A stretch of DNA of 64,000 nucleotides. It comes from TMP-24 sp041397305. Lineage in GTDB: Bacteria > Pseudomonadota > Alphaproteobacteria > Rhodobacterales > Rhodobacteraceae. The translations under genes and the position numbers were made by a program. The notes beneath the pieces are model-generated. The model was not told where the DNA came from, searched no databases, and saw only the letters and a program-made list of their open reading frames with translations. Positions 25,430-32,373 of this stretch are shown here, piece after piece (position 1 is the stretch's first letter; each line of letters begins with the position of its first letter). The DNA is taken from the NCBI GenBank assembly GCA_041397305.1, contig JAWKWX010000005.1, positions 1 through 64,000 on the forward strand, read 5' to 3'.

Positions 25430-26329
25430 TTGAGCGACTGGCTTCGCGCGCTGGAAGGTACGCCCGCCGGCCATCAGGCCGCGCTGGGACTGGCGCTGAT
25501 GGCCGCCGTCCTGCATGCGCTGTTCGGCGCGCTGCAGAAGGGGCGGCACGATCCCTGGGCCTCGCGTGCGGCGATTGACGGTTCCTATGCGCTGATCGCC
25601 GCCCCCTTCGCGCTCTTCGTCGTGCCCTGGCCCGAGCCGCATATGTGGCCGATCTTCGCGGGCGCCTTCGTCATCCACGTGGGCTACAAGATCGCGCAGG
25701 CGATGACCTATGACCGCGGCGCCTATACGGTCGTCTATCCGGTGGTGCGCGGGACAGGTCCGCTGTTCGCCGTCTTCGGCGCCGGTCTTTTCTTCGGCGA
25801 ACATTTCACTTTTGGCCAGTGGGTCGGCGTTGCGGTACTTCTGTCCGGCATCTACGGGCTGGCGCTTTACAACTGGCGCCATCTGGCGGCGGGGCGCGAG
25901 ACGCTTCTGCCCGCGCTCGGCTTCGCGATCCTGACCGGGCTTTTCGTGGCGCTCTACACCACTTATGACGCCTGGGGCATCCGCTCGACCGCCGATCCGT
26001 TCACCTTCCTTGCCTGGTTCTTCTTCATCGACGGGCTCTTCATGCCGGTCTATATGAGGCGAAAGCTCGCGGCCCTGCGCGGGGCCGAGGCTGCGGCGCT
26101 TCTGAAGCGCGGGATCATCGGCGCCTTCGTCGCCTATTTCAGCTTCGGTGCCATCATGCTGGCGACGCGGCTTGACAGGGTGGGGGAGGCGGCGGTGCTG
26201 CGCGAGACGTCGACGGTCTTTGCCGCGCTGATCGGCAGGCTGGTCCTGGGCGAGCGCGTGGGCCGGGCGCGGGTGGCATTGATGGCATTGATCGCGGCGG
26301 GCGCGGTGATCGTGGAATTCGGACGGTGA
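25430..26329 (+). CDS. EamA/DMT-family transporter
   Basis: A 299-aa polytopic protein. Notable segments are AVLHALFGALQKGRHDPWASRAAIDGSY, AYTVVYPVVRGTGPLFAVFGAGLFFGEHF and AAVLRETSTVFAALIGRLVLGERVGRARVALMALIAAG. The last two closely parallel VYPLARGTAPLIV and RETSIVFGVVIGWLVFRER in the transporter at 40811, so the two are paralogues of one subgroup. The start codon is uncertain: TTG 25430 (4 bp after the ftsY stop) is preferred over TTG 25406, which would overlap ftsY. The yciB gene follows after 8 bp. Confidence 0.83.
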   Translation: MSDWLRALEGTPAGHQAALGLALMAAVLHALFGALQKGRHDPWASRAAIDGSYALIAAPFALFVVPWPEPHMWPIFAGAFVIHVGYKIAQAMTYDRGAYTVVYPVVRGTGPLFAVFGAGLFFGEHFTFGQWVGVAVLLSGIYGLALYNWRHLAAGRETLLPALGFAILTGLFVALYTTYDAWGIRSTADPFTFLAWFFFIDGLFMPVYMRRKLAALRGAEAAALLKRGIIGAFVAYFSFGAIMLATRLDRVGEAAVLRETSTVFAALIGRLVLGERVGRARVALMALIAAGAVIVEFGR

Positions 26330-26337
26330 GGGTGAGG

Positions 26338-26943
26338 ATGGCGGGCAAGAAGATCAATCCATGGCTGAAGATGGGGCTGGAATTCGGCCCGATCCTCGCC
26401 TTCTTCCTCGCCTTCGGGCGGCTGAAGGACAAGACATTCACCCTGGGCGGCACCGAATATGGCGGCTTCATCCTCGCGACCGCGCTTTTCGTGCCGCTTC
26501 TGGTTGCCACGACGCTGATCCTCTGGCGGCTGACCGGGCGGCTCGCGCCGATGCAGATCGCCACGCTGGTGCTTGTCGTGGTCTTCGGCGGCCTGTCGGT
26601 CTGGCTGAATGACGAGCGGTTCTTCAAGATGAAGCCGACGATCATCTACCTGCTGTTCGCCGGCATCCTGGGCTTCGGCCTGATGCGCGGCCGTTCCTAC
26701 CTCGCCCTCGCGATCGAGGAGGCGATGCCCCTGAAGGAGGAAGGCTGGATGATCCTGACCCGGCGCCTCACCGCCTTCTTCCTCGGCCTCGCCGTCGCCA
26801 ACGAGGCGATCTGGCGCACGATGTCCGATCAGGCCTGGGTGAATTTCAAGACCTTCGGCCTGCCGGCTGCACTGTTCCTTTTCTTCATGGCGCAGGGCGG
26901 GCTGCTGAAGAAATTCGGAACCGACGACAACCCGGGCGCCTGA
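26338..26943 (+). CDS. yciB: Inner-membrane spanning protein YciB / septation protein A
   Basis: A 201-aa membrane protein with five to six helices. Family motifs are MGLEFGPILAFFLAFGR, GGFILATALFVPLLVATTLILWRLTGRLAPMQIATLVLVVVFGGLSVWLNDERFFKMKPTIIYLLFAGIL and WMILTRRLTAFFLGLAVANEAIWRTMSDQAWVNFKTFGLPAALFLFFMAQGGLLKK. It acts in cell-envelope and division maintenance; the mechanism is unsettled. I prefer ATG 26338, with GAGGG upstream, over GTG 26326. It closes a run ftsY-EamA-yciB with tiny gaps, probably one operon. Confidence 0.93.
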   Translation: MAGKKINPWLKMGLEFGPILAFFLAFGRLKDKTFTLGGTEYGGFILATALFVPLLVATTLILWRLTGRLAPMQIATLVLVVVFGGLSVWLNDERFFKMKPTIIYLLFAGILGFGLMRGRSYLALAIEEAMPLKEEGWMILTRRLTAFFLGLAVANEAIWRTMSDQAWVNFKTFGLPAALFLFFMAQGGLLKKFGTDDNPGA

Positions 26944-27003
26944 CGCGCGCCGCGCATGTCGGCGCGTCTTGGCAAGGGCGGGGCGCGCGGCTAGTTTCGC
27001 GGC

Positions 27004-27561
27004 ATGATTGCTCCGATTGTAATTTTTATTCTCTCGGGTGTGGGCGTCCTTTGGGCATTGTTCGTGCCCGGTGCGATGGACCTGCTTCTCCTTGCCGGTC
27101 CTTCGGCGGTCGGCGGCCTCTATCTCCTCTTGCAGGCTCTGGTCGGCAGACCCACCCGGGCGCTGCGCCGGATCGTGATCGACGGATCGAATGTGATGCA
27201 CTGGAAGGAAGGCGAACCCGATATCGGAACCGTGCGCGAGGTGCTGGAAAGGCTCATGGCATTGGGCTACAGCCCCGGCATCGTTTTCGACGCGAACGTT
27301 GGCTACAAGCTGACGGGCAGGTTCCTGGGCGAGCGGGAACTCGCCCCGCTGCTCGGGCTGGCGCGGGAAAGTATTCTGGTCGTCAACAAGGGCGTTCCGG
27401 CGGACAGGGATGTACTGAGAGCCGCGAGAGAGTTTCGGACACGTATCGTGACCAACGACCGTTATCGCGACTGGGCCGGGGAATTTCCGGAAGTGAGCGC
27501 GCCCAGCCACCTGATCCGCGGCGGCTATCGCGATGGTGCGCTGTGGCTGGACCTGGGCTGA
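27004..27561 (+). CDS. Membrane-anchored NYN/Zc3h12a-like ribonuclease domain protein
   Basis: A 185-aa protein. Residues 1-48 are two hydrophobic helices (IAPIVIFILSGVGVLWALFV; MDLLLLAGPSAVGGLYLLLQAL). From 55 on it is a PIN-like NYN nuclease domain: RIVIDGSNVMHW (Asp60, Asn63), GIVFDAN (Asp96), KGVPADRDVL (Asp133/Asp135) and RIVTNDRYRDWA (Asn151, Asp152). These acidic residues match the metal-binding set of Zc3h12a-type RNases. The membrane tether places the nuclease at the inner face, where it might act on membrane-associated RNA. I know no characterised bacterial homologue with this architecture. It is convergent with the small lipoprotein. Confidence 0.75.
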   Translation: MIAPIVIFILSGVGVLWALFVPGAMDLLLLAGPSAVGGLYLLLQALVGRPTRALRRIVIDGSNVMHWKEGEPDIGTVREVLERLMALGYSPGIVFDANVGYKLTGRFLGERELAPLLGLARESILVVNKGVPADRDVLRAAREFRTRIVTNDRYRDWAGEFPEVSAPSHLIRGGYRDGALWLDLG

Positions 27562-27567
27562 GGCAGC

Positions 27568-27819
27568 CTACCCCAGATCGGCCAGCGCGGCCTGGGCCTG
27601 CAGATGGGCGCGCAGCGACCAGTAGCAATCCTCGGCCGTTGCCATGCGGCACTGGACAGGCTGGCCATCCGCGGTGACGTACCAGACAGCGCCGCGCGAG
27701 GTAATGGGATAGGTCGATCCGGCGAATTCCACCGAACCCTGCGGCACTTCGGGCGGCAGGTCCGCCACACAGGCGGCAAGGGTCGTGACGAGGCAGGCGG
27801 CTATGGCATGGCGACGCAT
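27568..27819 (-). CDS. Small lipoprotein
   Basis: An 83-aa product with signal MRRHAIAACLVTTLAAC, lipobox LAAC and predicted lipidation at Cys17. The mature part has VEFAGSTYPITSRGAVWYVTADGQPVQCRMATAEDCYWSLRAHL, containing two more cysteines. The ATG has a strong AAGGAG about 7 nt upstream. The promoter region is shared with the divergent metZ leader. The function is unknown; the size and composition suggest a small outer-membrane accessory protein. Confidence 0.75.
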   Translation of the reverse strand: MRRHAIAACLVTTLAACVADLPPEVPQGSVEFAGSTYPITSRGAVWYVTADGQPVQCRMATAEDCYWSLRAHLQAQAALADLG

Positions 27820-27873
27820 GGAATTCTCCTTCCGCGCCAGTTCAATCGAATTTTCCCTCGCCCGCAAGGCCCG

Positions 27874-27902
27874 TTGACCCGGCCCGGCCTTTGGGCTACT
27901 TC
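27874..27902 (+). promoter_or_regulatory. Promoter of the metZ riboswitch leader
   Basis: TTGACC (27874-27879), a 17-bp spacer and TACTTC (27897-27902). The expected start, 6-7 nt downstream, falls at about 27909, which is exactly the first base of the riboswitch P1 stem. That coincidence strengthens the call. Confidence 0.7.
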
Positions 27903-27908
27903 CTCGCC

Positions 27909-27963
27909 CGTGGCGATTTGATGACCGGATTGCGGGCCACGTTAAAGAAACCGCTAAAAGGGT
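27909..27963 (+). ncRNA. SAM-II riboswitch upstream of metZ
   Basis: Stem P1 is CGTGGC (27909-27914) with GCCACG (27936-27941). The loop has GATTTG, and the pseudoknot forms from GCGG (27932-27935) with CCGC (27951-27954) and ACC (27924-27926) with GGT (27961-27963). The conserved joining sequences GTTAAAGAAA and CGCTAAAAGGG are present. This is the alphaproteobacterial SAM-II (metA) aptamer: S-adenosylmethionine binding shuts down methionine biosynthetic genes. Its position directly ahead of O-succinylhomoserine sulfhydrylase fits. Confidence 0.93.
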
Positions 27964-27964
27964 C

Positions 27965-28004
27965 GGAGGTGTCTCACCCCCGCCGTTCCGGTCGGGGGTT
28001 TTTT
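27965..28004 (+). terminator. Terminator in the metZ leader, with a possible antiterminator
   Basis: ACCCCCG (27976-27982) pairs with CGGGGGT (27993-27999) and is followed by T at 27999-28004, a good intrinsic terminator before the metZ start. GGAGGTG (27965-27971) could instead pair with CACCCCC (27975-27981) around a TCT loop, with one mismatch. That pairing sequesters the terminator's left arm. The mutually exclusive hairpins suggest SAM-dependent attenuation. Confidence 0.75.
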
Positions 28005-28020
28005 GTTGCCGGAGGCGGCC

Positions 28021-29196
28021 ATGACGGACTGGAAGACGCGGACGAAACTCATTCATGCGGGCGCGCGCCGCAGCCAGTATGGCGAGATGTCCGAGGCGAT
28101 CTTCCTCACGCAGGGATTCGTCTACGACAGTGCCGAACAGGCCGAGGCGCGCTTCATCGAAGCCGGGCCGGACGAGTTCATCTATGCCCGTTACGGCAAC
28201 CCGACCGTGCGGATGTTCGAAGAGCGGATGGCCGCGATCGAGGGGACGGAGGACGCCTTCGCGACCGCCTCCGGCATGGCGGCGGTGAACGGGGCGCTGA
28301 CCGCGATGCTGAAGGCGGGCGATCACGTGGTCGCGGCCCGGGCGCTTTTCGGGTCATGTCTCTATGTGCTCGAGGTTCTTGGTCGCTTCGGGGTCGAGGT
28401 GACGCTGGTTGACGGCACCGATCTCGACGCATGGCGGGCGGCGGTGCGGCAGGGGACGAAGGCCGTCTTCCTCGAAAGCGTGTCCAACCCGACGCTGGAA
28501 GTGATCGACGTGAAATCGGTCGCGGAGATTGCGCACACGGTCGGCGCCACGGTGATTGTCGACAATGTCTTTGCGACGCCGACCTTTTCGAAGGCCGTGG
28601 CGCTTGGCGCCGATGTCGTGGTCTATTCCGCGACCAAACATATCGACGGATCGGGCCGGGCGCTCGGCGGTGTCGTCTGTGGCACGAAACAGTTCATCCG
28701 CAAGGTGCTGGAACCCTATCTCAAACATACCGGCGCGGCCATGTCGCCGTTCAATGCCTGGGTGATGCTGAAGGGGATGGAGACGCTCGACCTCAGGGTG
28801 CGGGCGCAGGCGGCGACGGCGCTCAAGGTGGCGGAACGGCTGACCGGCCATGCGAAGCTGACGCAGGTGATCTATCCGGGCCTGAAGGACCACCCCCACC
28901 ACGCCATCGCGATGGAGCAGATGGGGGCGGGCGGCACGGTCGTGTCGCTGGAGCTGCGCGGCGGGCAGGAGGCGGCCTTCCGCTTCCTCAATGCGCTGAA
29001 GATCGTGAAGATTTCCAACAATCTCGGCGATGCGAAGTCGATCATCACCCATCCGGCGACGACCACGCACCAGAGGCTTCCGGCCGATCAGAAGGCGCTT
29101 CTGGGCATCACGCCGGGGCTGGTGCGCCTGTCCCTGGGGATCGAGGACGAGGGCGATATCCTCACCGATCTTCTGCAGGCGCTGCAGCGGGCCTGA
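28021..29196 (+). CDS. metZ: O-succinylhomoserine sulfhydrylase
   Basis: PLP enzyme that makes homocysteine directly from O-succinylhomoserine and sulfide. The 391-aa product is a Cys/Met-metabolism aminotransferase-fold protein: YARYGNPTVRMFEERMAAIEG, ATASGMAAVNGALTAMLKAGDHVV, LESVSNPTLEVIDV, VDNVFATPTFSKAVALGADVVVYSATKHIDGSGR (PLP lysine 206), and the C-terminal SIITHPATTTHQRLPADQKALLGITPGLVRLSLGIED. The N-terminus KLIHAGARRSQYGEMSEAIFLTQGF is typical of MetZ rather than MetY or cystathionine lyases. GGAGG lies 5 nt upstream of ATG 28021. It is controlled by the SAM-II riboswitch. Confidence 0.95.
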   Translation: MTDWKTRTKLIHAGARRSQYGEMSEAIFLTQGFVYDSAEQAEARFIEAGPDEFIYARYGNPTVRMFEERMAAIEGTEDAFATASGMAAVNGALTAMLKAGDHVVAARALFGSCLYVLEVLGRFGVEVTLVDGTDLDAWRAAVRQGTKAVFLESVSNPTLEVIDVKSVAEIAHTVGATVIVDNVFATPTFSKAVALGADVVVYSATKHIDGSGRALGGVVCGTKQFIRKVLEPYLKHTGAAMSPFNAWVMLKGMETLDLRVRAQAATALKVAERLTGHAKLTQVIYPGLKDHPHHAIAMEQMGAGGTVVSLELRGGQEAAFRFLNALKIVKISNNLGDAKSIITHPATTTHQRLPADQKALLGITPGLVRLSLGIEDEGDILTDLLQALQRA

Positions 29197-29358
29197 GGGC
29201 GCTCGTCGCGCGCCCGACGCCCGGCCGCGAGCCGACGAGGAGGCGCCCGGATGTCCCGGGTCGACTGGTCGCTTTCGCTTGGCAGCACTTCGCGATAGAC
29301 TATGTCATCCGCGGCCGGGATCATGTAGGAAGCGGGCTCCACGGCCTTGGGGGGTCTG

Positions 29359-30456
29359 ATGAACTTCGTCGGCGAGATCGACCGTGAACCGAACCGTGCC
29401 GAGGCGGAAGAGGCGCTTGGGCTGTTGCGGGCCTGGGCGGCCAAGGCCGACCCGACCGAGGTGGCAAAGCTCGACCCCGCCATCGCGCGGCTTCTGCCCG
29501 GGCGCGAGGTCGGGAATTATCCCGATCTGTCGCGGGCTTACCCCGAGGATTTCCGCCCCGACGCTGCCTATCGCGCCTCGATGCCCGACCTGCAGAACGG
29601 GCCCTCGAGCCTGATCGTGGGGGCGAAGGCGCCGATCCAGCATGTGGGGATTTCGAACTTCCGCCTGCCGATCCGCTACCATACCCGGGACGGCGCCGAC
29701 CTGACCCTTGAAACCTCCGTCACCGGAACGGTTTCCCTGACAGAGGACCGCAAGGGCATCAACATGAGCCGCATCATGCGGTCTTTCTATGCGCATGCGG
29801 AACGGACGTTCTCGTTCGACGTGATGGCCAAGGCGCTGGACGATTACAAGGCCGATCATGACAGCCTGGATGCCCGGCTGCAGATGCGCTTTTCCTTCCC
29901 CGCACGGGTGGAAAGCCTGCGCTCGGGCCTTGCGGGCTGGCAATATTACGACATCGCGCTGGAACTGGCCGAGACGGCGGGGGTCCGGAAGCGCATCATC
30001 CATCTCGACTATGTCTATTCCTCGACCTGCCCCTGTTCCCTGGAACTCAGCGAGCACGCAAGGCAGGCGCGCGGCCAACTGGCGACGCCGCATTCGCAGC
30101 GCTCGATCGCACGGATCTCCGCCGTGGAATCAGGGGCCAAGCGGCTCTGGTACGAAGATCTGATCGACCTCGCCCGCGCCGCCGTGCCGACGGAAACCCA
30201 GGTGATGGTGAAGCGCGAGGATGAACAGGCCTTCGCCGAACTGAACGCCGCGAACCCGATCTTCGTCGAGGATGCGGCCCGGTCTTTCGCCGAGCGGCTT
30301 CTGGCCGAACCGCGCGTGGGCGACTTCCGCATCGTTGCCGTCCATCAGGAAAGCCTGCACAGCCACGATGCCGTGTCGGTCCTGACCGAGGGGCCGACCT
30401 TCGCCTCCGAAAGCCTGGAGCCCCGCCTCTTCGCCAGCCTGCACCGCAGCGCCTGA
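29359..30456 (+). CDS. folE2: GTP cyclohydrolase FolE2 (type IB)
   Basis: Opens GTP to 7,8-dihydroneopterin triphosphate, the first step of folate and related pterin synthesis, using a metal other than obligatory zinc. The 365-aa product has the family's KAPIQHVGISNFRLPIRYHTRDG, TEDRKGINMSRIMRSFY, DYVYSSTCPCSLELSEHARQARGQLATPHSQRS (active-site Cys224 in STCPCS) and HNDA-like segment ESLHSHDAVSVL. I recognise no Zur operator upstream. TTGGCA (29279-29284) and TATGTC (29301-29306) at 16 bp may be its promoter. I prefer ATG 29359 over TTG 29347. No zinc-dependent folE is seen in the window. Confidence 0.95.
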   Translation: MNFVGEIDREPNRAEAEEALGLLRAWAAKADPTEVAKLDPAIARLLPGREVGNYPDLSRAYPEDFRPDAAYRASMPDLQNGPSSLIVGAKAPIQHVGISNFRLPIRYHTRDGADLTLETSVTGTVSLTEDRKGINMSRIMRSFYAHAERTFSFDVMAKALDDYKADHDSLDARLQMRFSFPARVESLRSGLAGWQYYDIALELAETAGVRKRIIHLDYVYSSTCPCSLELSEHARQARGQLATPHSQRSIARISAVESGAKRLWYEDLIDLARAAVPTETQVMVKREDEQAFAELNAANPIFVEDAARSFAERLLAEPRVGDFRIVAVHQESLHSHDAVSVLTEGPTFASESLEPRLFASLHRSA

Positions 30457-30479
30457 GGGCGGCGGAACGGGTGCAGTTT

Positions 30480-30515
30480 ACGTATGGCAGAACGTATGCC
30501 TGTACGTATGGTAAG
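30480..30515 (+). repeat. Three tandem 12-bp ACGTATG repeats
   Basis: ACGTATG occurs at 30480, 30492 and 30504, exactly 12 bp apart, as ACGTATGGCAGA, ACGTATGCCTGT and ACGTATGGTAAG. An ATG in the first unit (30484) opens a 24-codon frame ending at 30558, whose first twelve residues follow the four-codon period (MAER, MPVR, MVRK). The array could be a regulator-binding cluster or a decayed or short coding repeat. There is no convincing Shine-Dalgarno. Confidence 0.6.
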
Positions 30516-30662
30516 GAAAACCATCGGGAATTCACCGCCGACCCCGCCCCGGCCCTGAGCCGGGGTGGGTGGGCTCCCCGCTCCGCGTTCTTGTGAAGCC
30601 AACGCGAAGGGGGCATGAAGTCACCCTGGCGCGATCACCCAGTGCCGCCTGTTGAACGGCCC

Positions 30663-30714
30663 TGATCCAACTTAGCTTCGGCCGAAAGATCCGTCGGCGC
30701 CGTACTTTGGATCA
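30663..30714. repeat. Nested palindromic element
   Basis: TGATCCAA (30663-30670) and TTGGATCA (30707-30714) are perfect 8-bp inverted arms. Between them lie two perfect palindromes, TTCGGCCGAA (30677-30686) and CGGCGCCG (30695-30702). The whole could fold as a stem with two hairpins. It may be a structured RNA, a protein-binding array or a relic of a mobile repeat. Confidence 0.5.
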
Positions 30715-30984
30715 AGCGTGTTTCAGGATGTTTACCGATCCAACCTGGCACCCCCTAAACCAACCCTTGGCGCCTGCCCTGCCGTCACGTCCAGGCTCAC
30801 CGATTTCAGTTGCACAGCCGCGATCTGGGTTTGACGTCTGCGGTGCCCCGTTCTTCTTACGGTGGAGCGGGTTGTCTCGTTTGGCAAGGGGGCAGCGGGC
30901 GGTGGGGGCGCCGGTGGTGGCACCGGTGGGGGCTTTCGCGGGGGGCGGGGGGTGCCTATCTAGGGGGAAACGGAAGGATCGGAT

Positions 30985-32373
30985 GTGATCGGCGGGATCG
31001 GGCAGGCAGTCAGGGGCCTCGTGGGGGCGGAGGAGGTCTTGCGCCTTGGCGTCACGGGCCTGTCGCGCGCGGGCAAGACGGTGTTCATCACCGCGCTCGT
31101 GGCCAATCTCCTCGACCGGGTGCGGATGGCGGGCCTCAGGGCCGAGGCGGCGGGGCGGATCCGCGCGGTCTATCTGCAGCCCCAGCCCGACGATACCGTG
31201 CCGCGGTTCGATTACGAGGCGCATCTGGCGGCGCTGACCGGATCGTCGCCGCACTGGCCCGAAAGCACGCGGGCGGTGAGCGAGCTGCGCCTGTCGTTCC
31301 GGCTGCAGGGGCGGGGGCTCATGGGCGCGGTGCTGGGGGAAAGGCGCCTTCACCTCGATATCGTCGATTATCCGGGCGAGTGGCTTCTGGACCTGATGCT
31401 GATGGATCAGACCTACGAGGACTGGTCGCGCGGGGCGTTCGAGAAGCTCGCGGCGCGGGCGGAGGAGCTGCCCGGGGCGCGGGCCTGTCTGGAGGCTTTG
31501 GTGGGCGTCGATGCCGGGGCGCGGCTGGAGGAAGGCGAGGCCACGCGGCTGGCGGGGCTGTTCACCGATTATCTCAAGGCGGCGCGGGCGGCGGGCTATG
31601 CCGATTGCACGCCGGGGCGGTTCCTGTTGCCGGGCGATCTGGCGGGATCGCCTGCCCTGACCTTCGCGCCCTTGAAGATCGACCTGCACCCCGGGCGCGG
31701 ATCGGTGGGGCGCGAGTTCGCGCGGCGGTTCGAGGCCTACAAGGCCAAGGTGGTGACGCCCTTCTTCCGCGACCATTTCGCGAAGATCGACCGGCAGGTG
31801 GTGCTGGCCGACCTTCTGGCGGCGCTGGATGCCGGGCCGCGGGCGGTCGAGGACCTGCGGACGACCATGGCCTCGGTGTTGCAGGCGTTCCGGCCGGGGC
31901 GGCGGGGGTGGCTGGCGTCTTTGCTCGGGCAACGGCGGGTGGAGCGGATATTGTTCGCCGCGACCAAGGCCGATCACCTTCATTCAAGCCAGCATGCGCG
32001 GCTGGCGGCGATCCTGGCCGCGCTGATGCGGGCGGCGAAGGAGCGGGCGGATTTCGCGGGCGCGGGTACGGCGGCGATGGCGATAGCCGCGCTGCGCGTG
32101 ACGGCGGAGGACAAGGTGCGATCGGGCGGGCGCGAGGTGGCTTGCGTGAAGGGGCGGCTGGAGGACGGGCGGGTCGCGGCCTTTCATGCGGGCGACCTGC
32201 CGGACAATCCGGCCGAGATACTGACGCCCGCGCGCGAGGCGGCGGCGGGGTGGCTGGACGGCGACTATCAGGCGATGCGCTTCCTGCCTGCAGCGGGCGG
32301 CGGGGCAGGCCGGGGATTGCCGCATATCAGGCTCGACCGGGCCGTGGACTTTCTGATCGGAGACAGGTTGTGA
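30985..32373 (+). CDS. YcjX-family P-loop protein
   Basis: A 462-aa DUF463/YcjX-type nucleotide-binding protein of the stress-induced kind. The Walker A motif is TGLSRAGKTVFITALV (25-32 core). Other family blocks are SPHWPESTRAVSELRLSFRLQG, LHLDIVDYPGEWLLDLMLMDQTYEDWS (Walker B-like), LLPGDLAGSPALTFAPL, REFARRFEAYKAKVVTPFFRDHFAKIDRQVVLADLLAALDAG and RILFAATKADHLHSSQHARL. The function is unknown, linked to envelope stress. The start is GTG at 30985 behind GGAAGG. The next gene overlaps it by GTGA, so the pair is translationally coupled. Confidence 0.9.
   Translation: MIGGIGQAVRGLVGAEEVLRLGVTGLSRAGKTVFITALVANLLDRVRMAGLRAEAAGRIRAVYLQPQPDDTVPRFDYEAHLAALTGSSPHWPESTRAVSELRLSFRLQGRGLMGAVLGERRLHLDIVDYPGEWLLDLMLMDQTYEDWSRGAFEKLAARAEELPGARACLEALVGVDAGARLEEGEATRLAGLFTDYLKAARAAGYADCTPGRFLLPGDLAGSPALTFAPLKIDLHPGRGSVGREFARRFEAYKAKVVTPFFRDHFAKIDRQVVLADLLAALDAGPRAVEDLRTTMASVLQAFRPGRRGWLASLLGQRRVERILFAATKADHLHSSQHARLAAILAALMRAAKERADFAGAGTAAMAIAALRVTAEDKVRSGGREVACVKGRLEDGRVAAFHAGDLPDNPAEILTPAREAAAGWLDGDYQAMRFLPAAGGGAGRGLPHIRLDRAVDFLIGDRL

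Larger units (their letters stand above)
30457..30984. other. 528-bp non-coding gap with repeats and palindromes
   Basis: The largest gap in the window. From left to right it holds three 12-bp-period ACGTATG units (30480-30515); a CCCCGGC/GCCGGGG hairpin without T-run near 30546; nested palindromes (30663-30714); a further GATCCAA near 30738; and a purine-rich run before ycjX. Candidate short frames (including 30707-30988) have no ribosome-binding site or recognisable product, so I call no conventional gene. Local composition is less GC-rich than the flanking genes. Confidence 0.6.

Noticed and set aside
30663..30714. Integron attC-like site
   Set aside because: The outer arms resemble the attC outline, but the required GTTRRRY/RYYYAAC core is not present and no integron integrase is near.
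30707..30988. 93-codon open frame before ycjX
   Set aside because: There is no ribosome-binding site, the composition is random-looking, and it overlaps the inverted repeat and the ycjX start.
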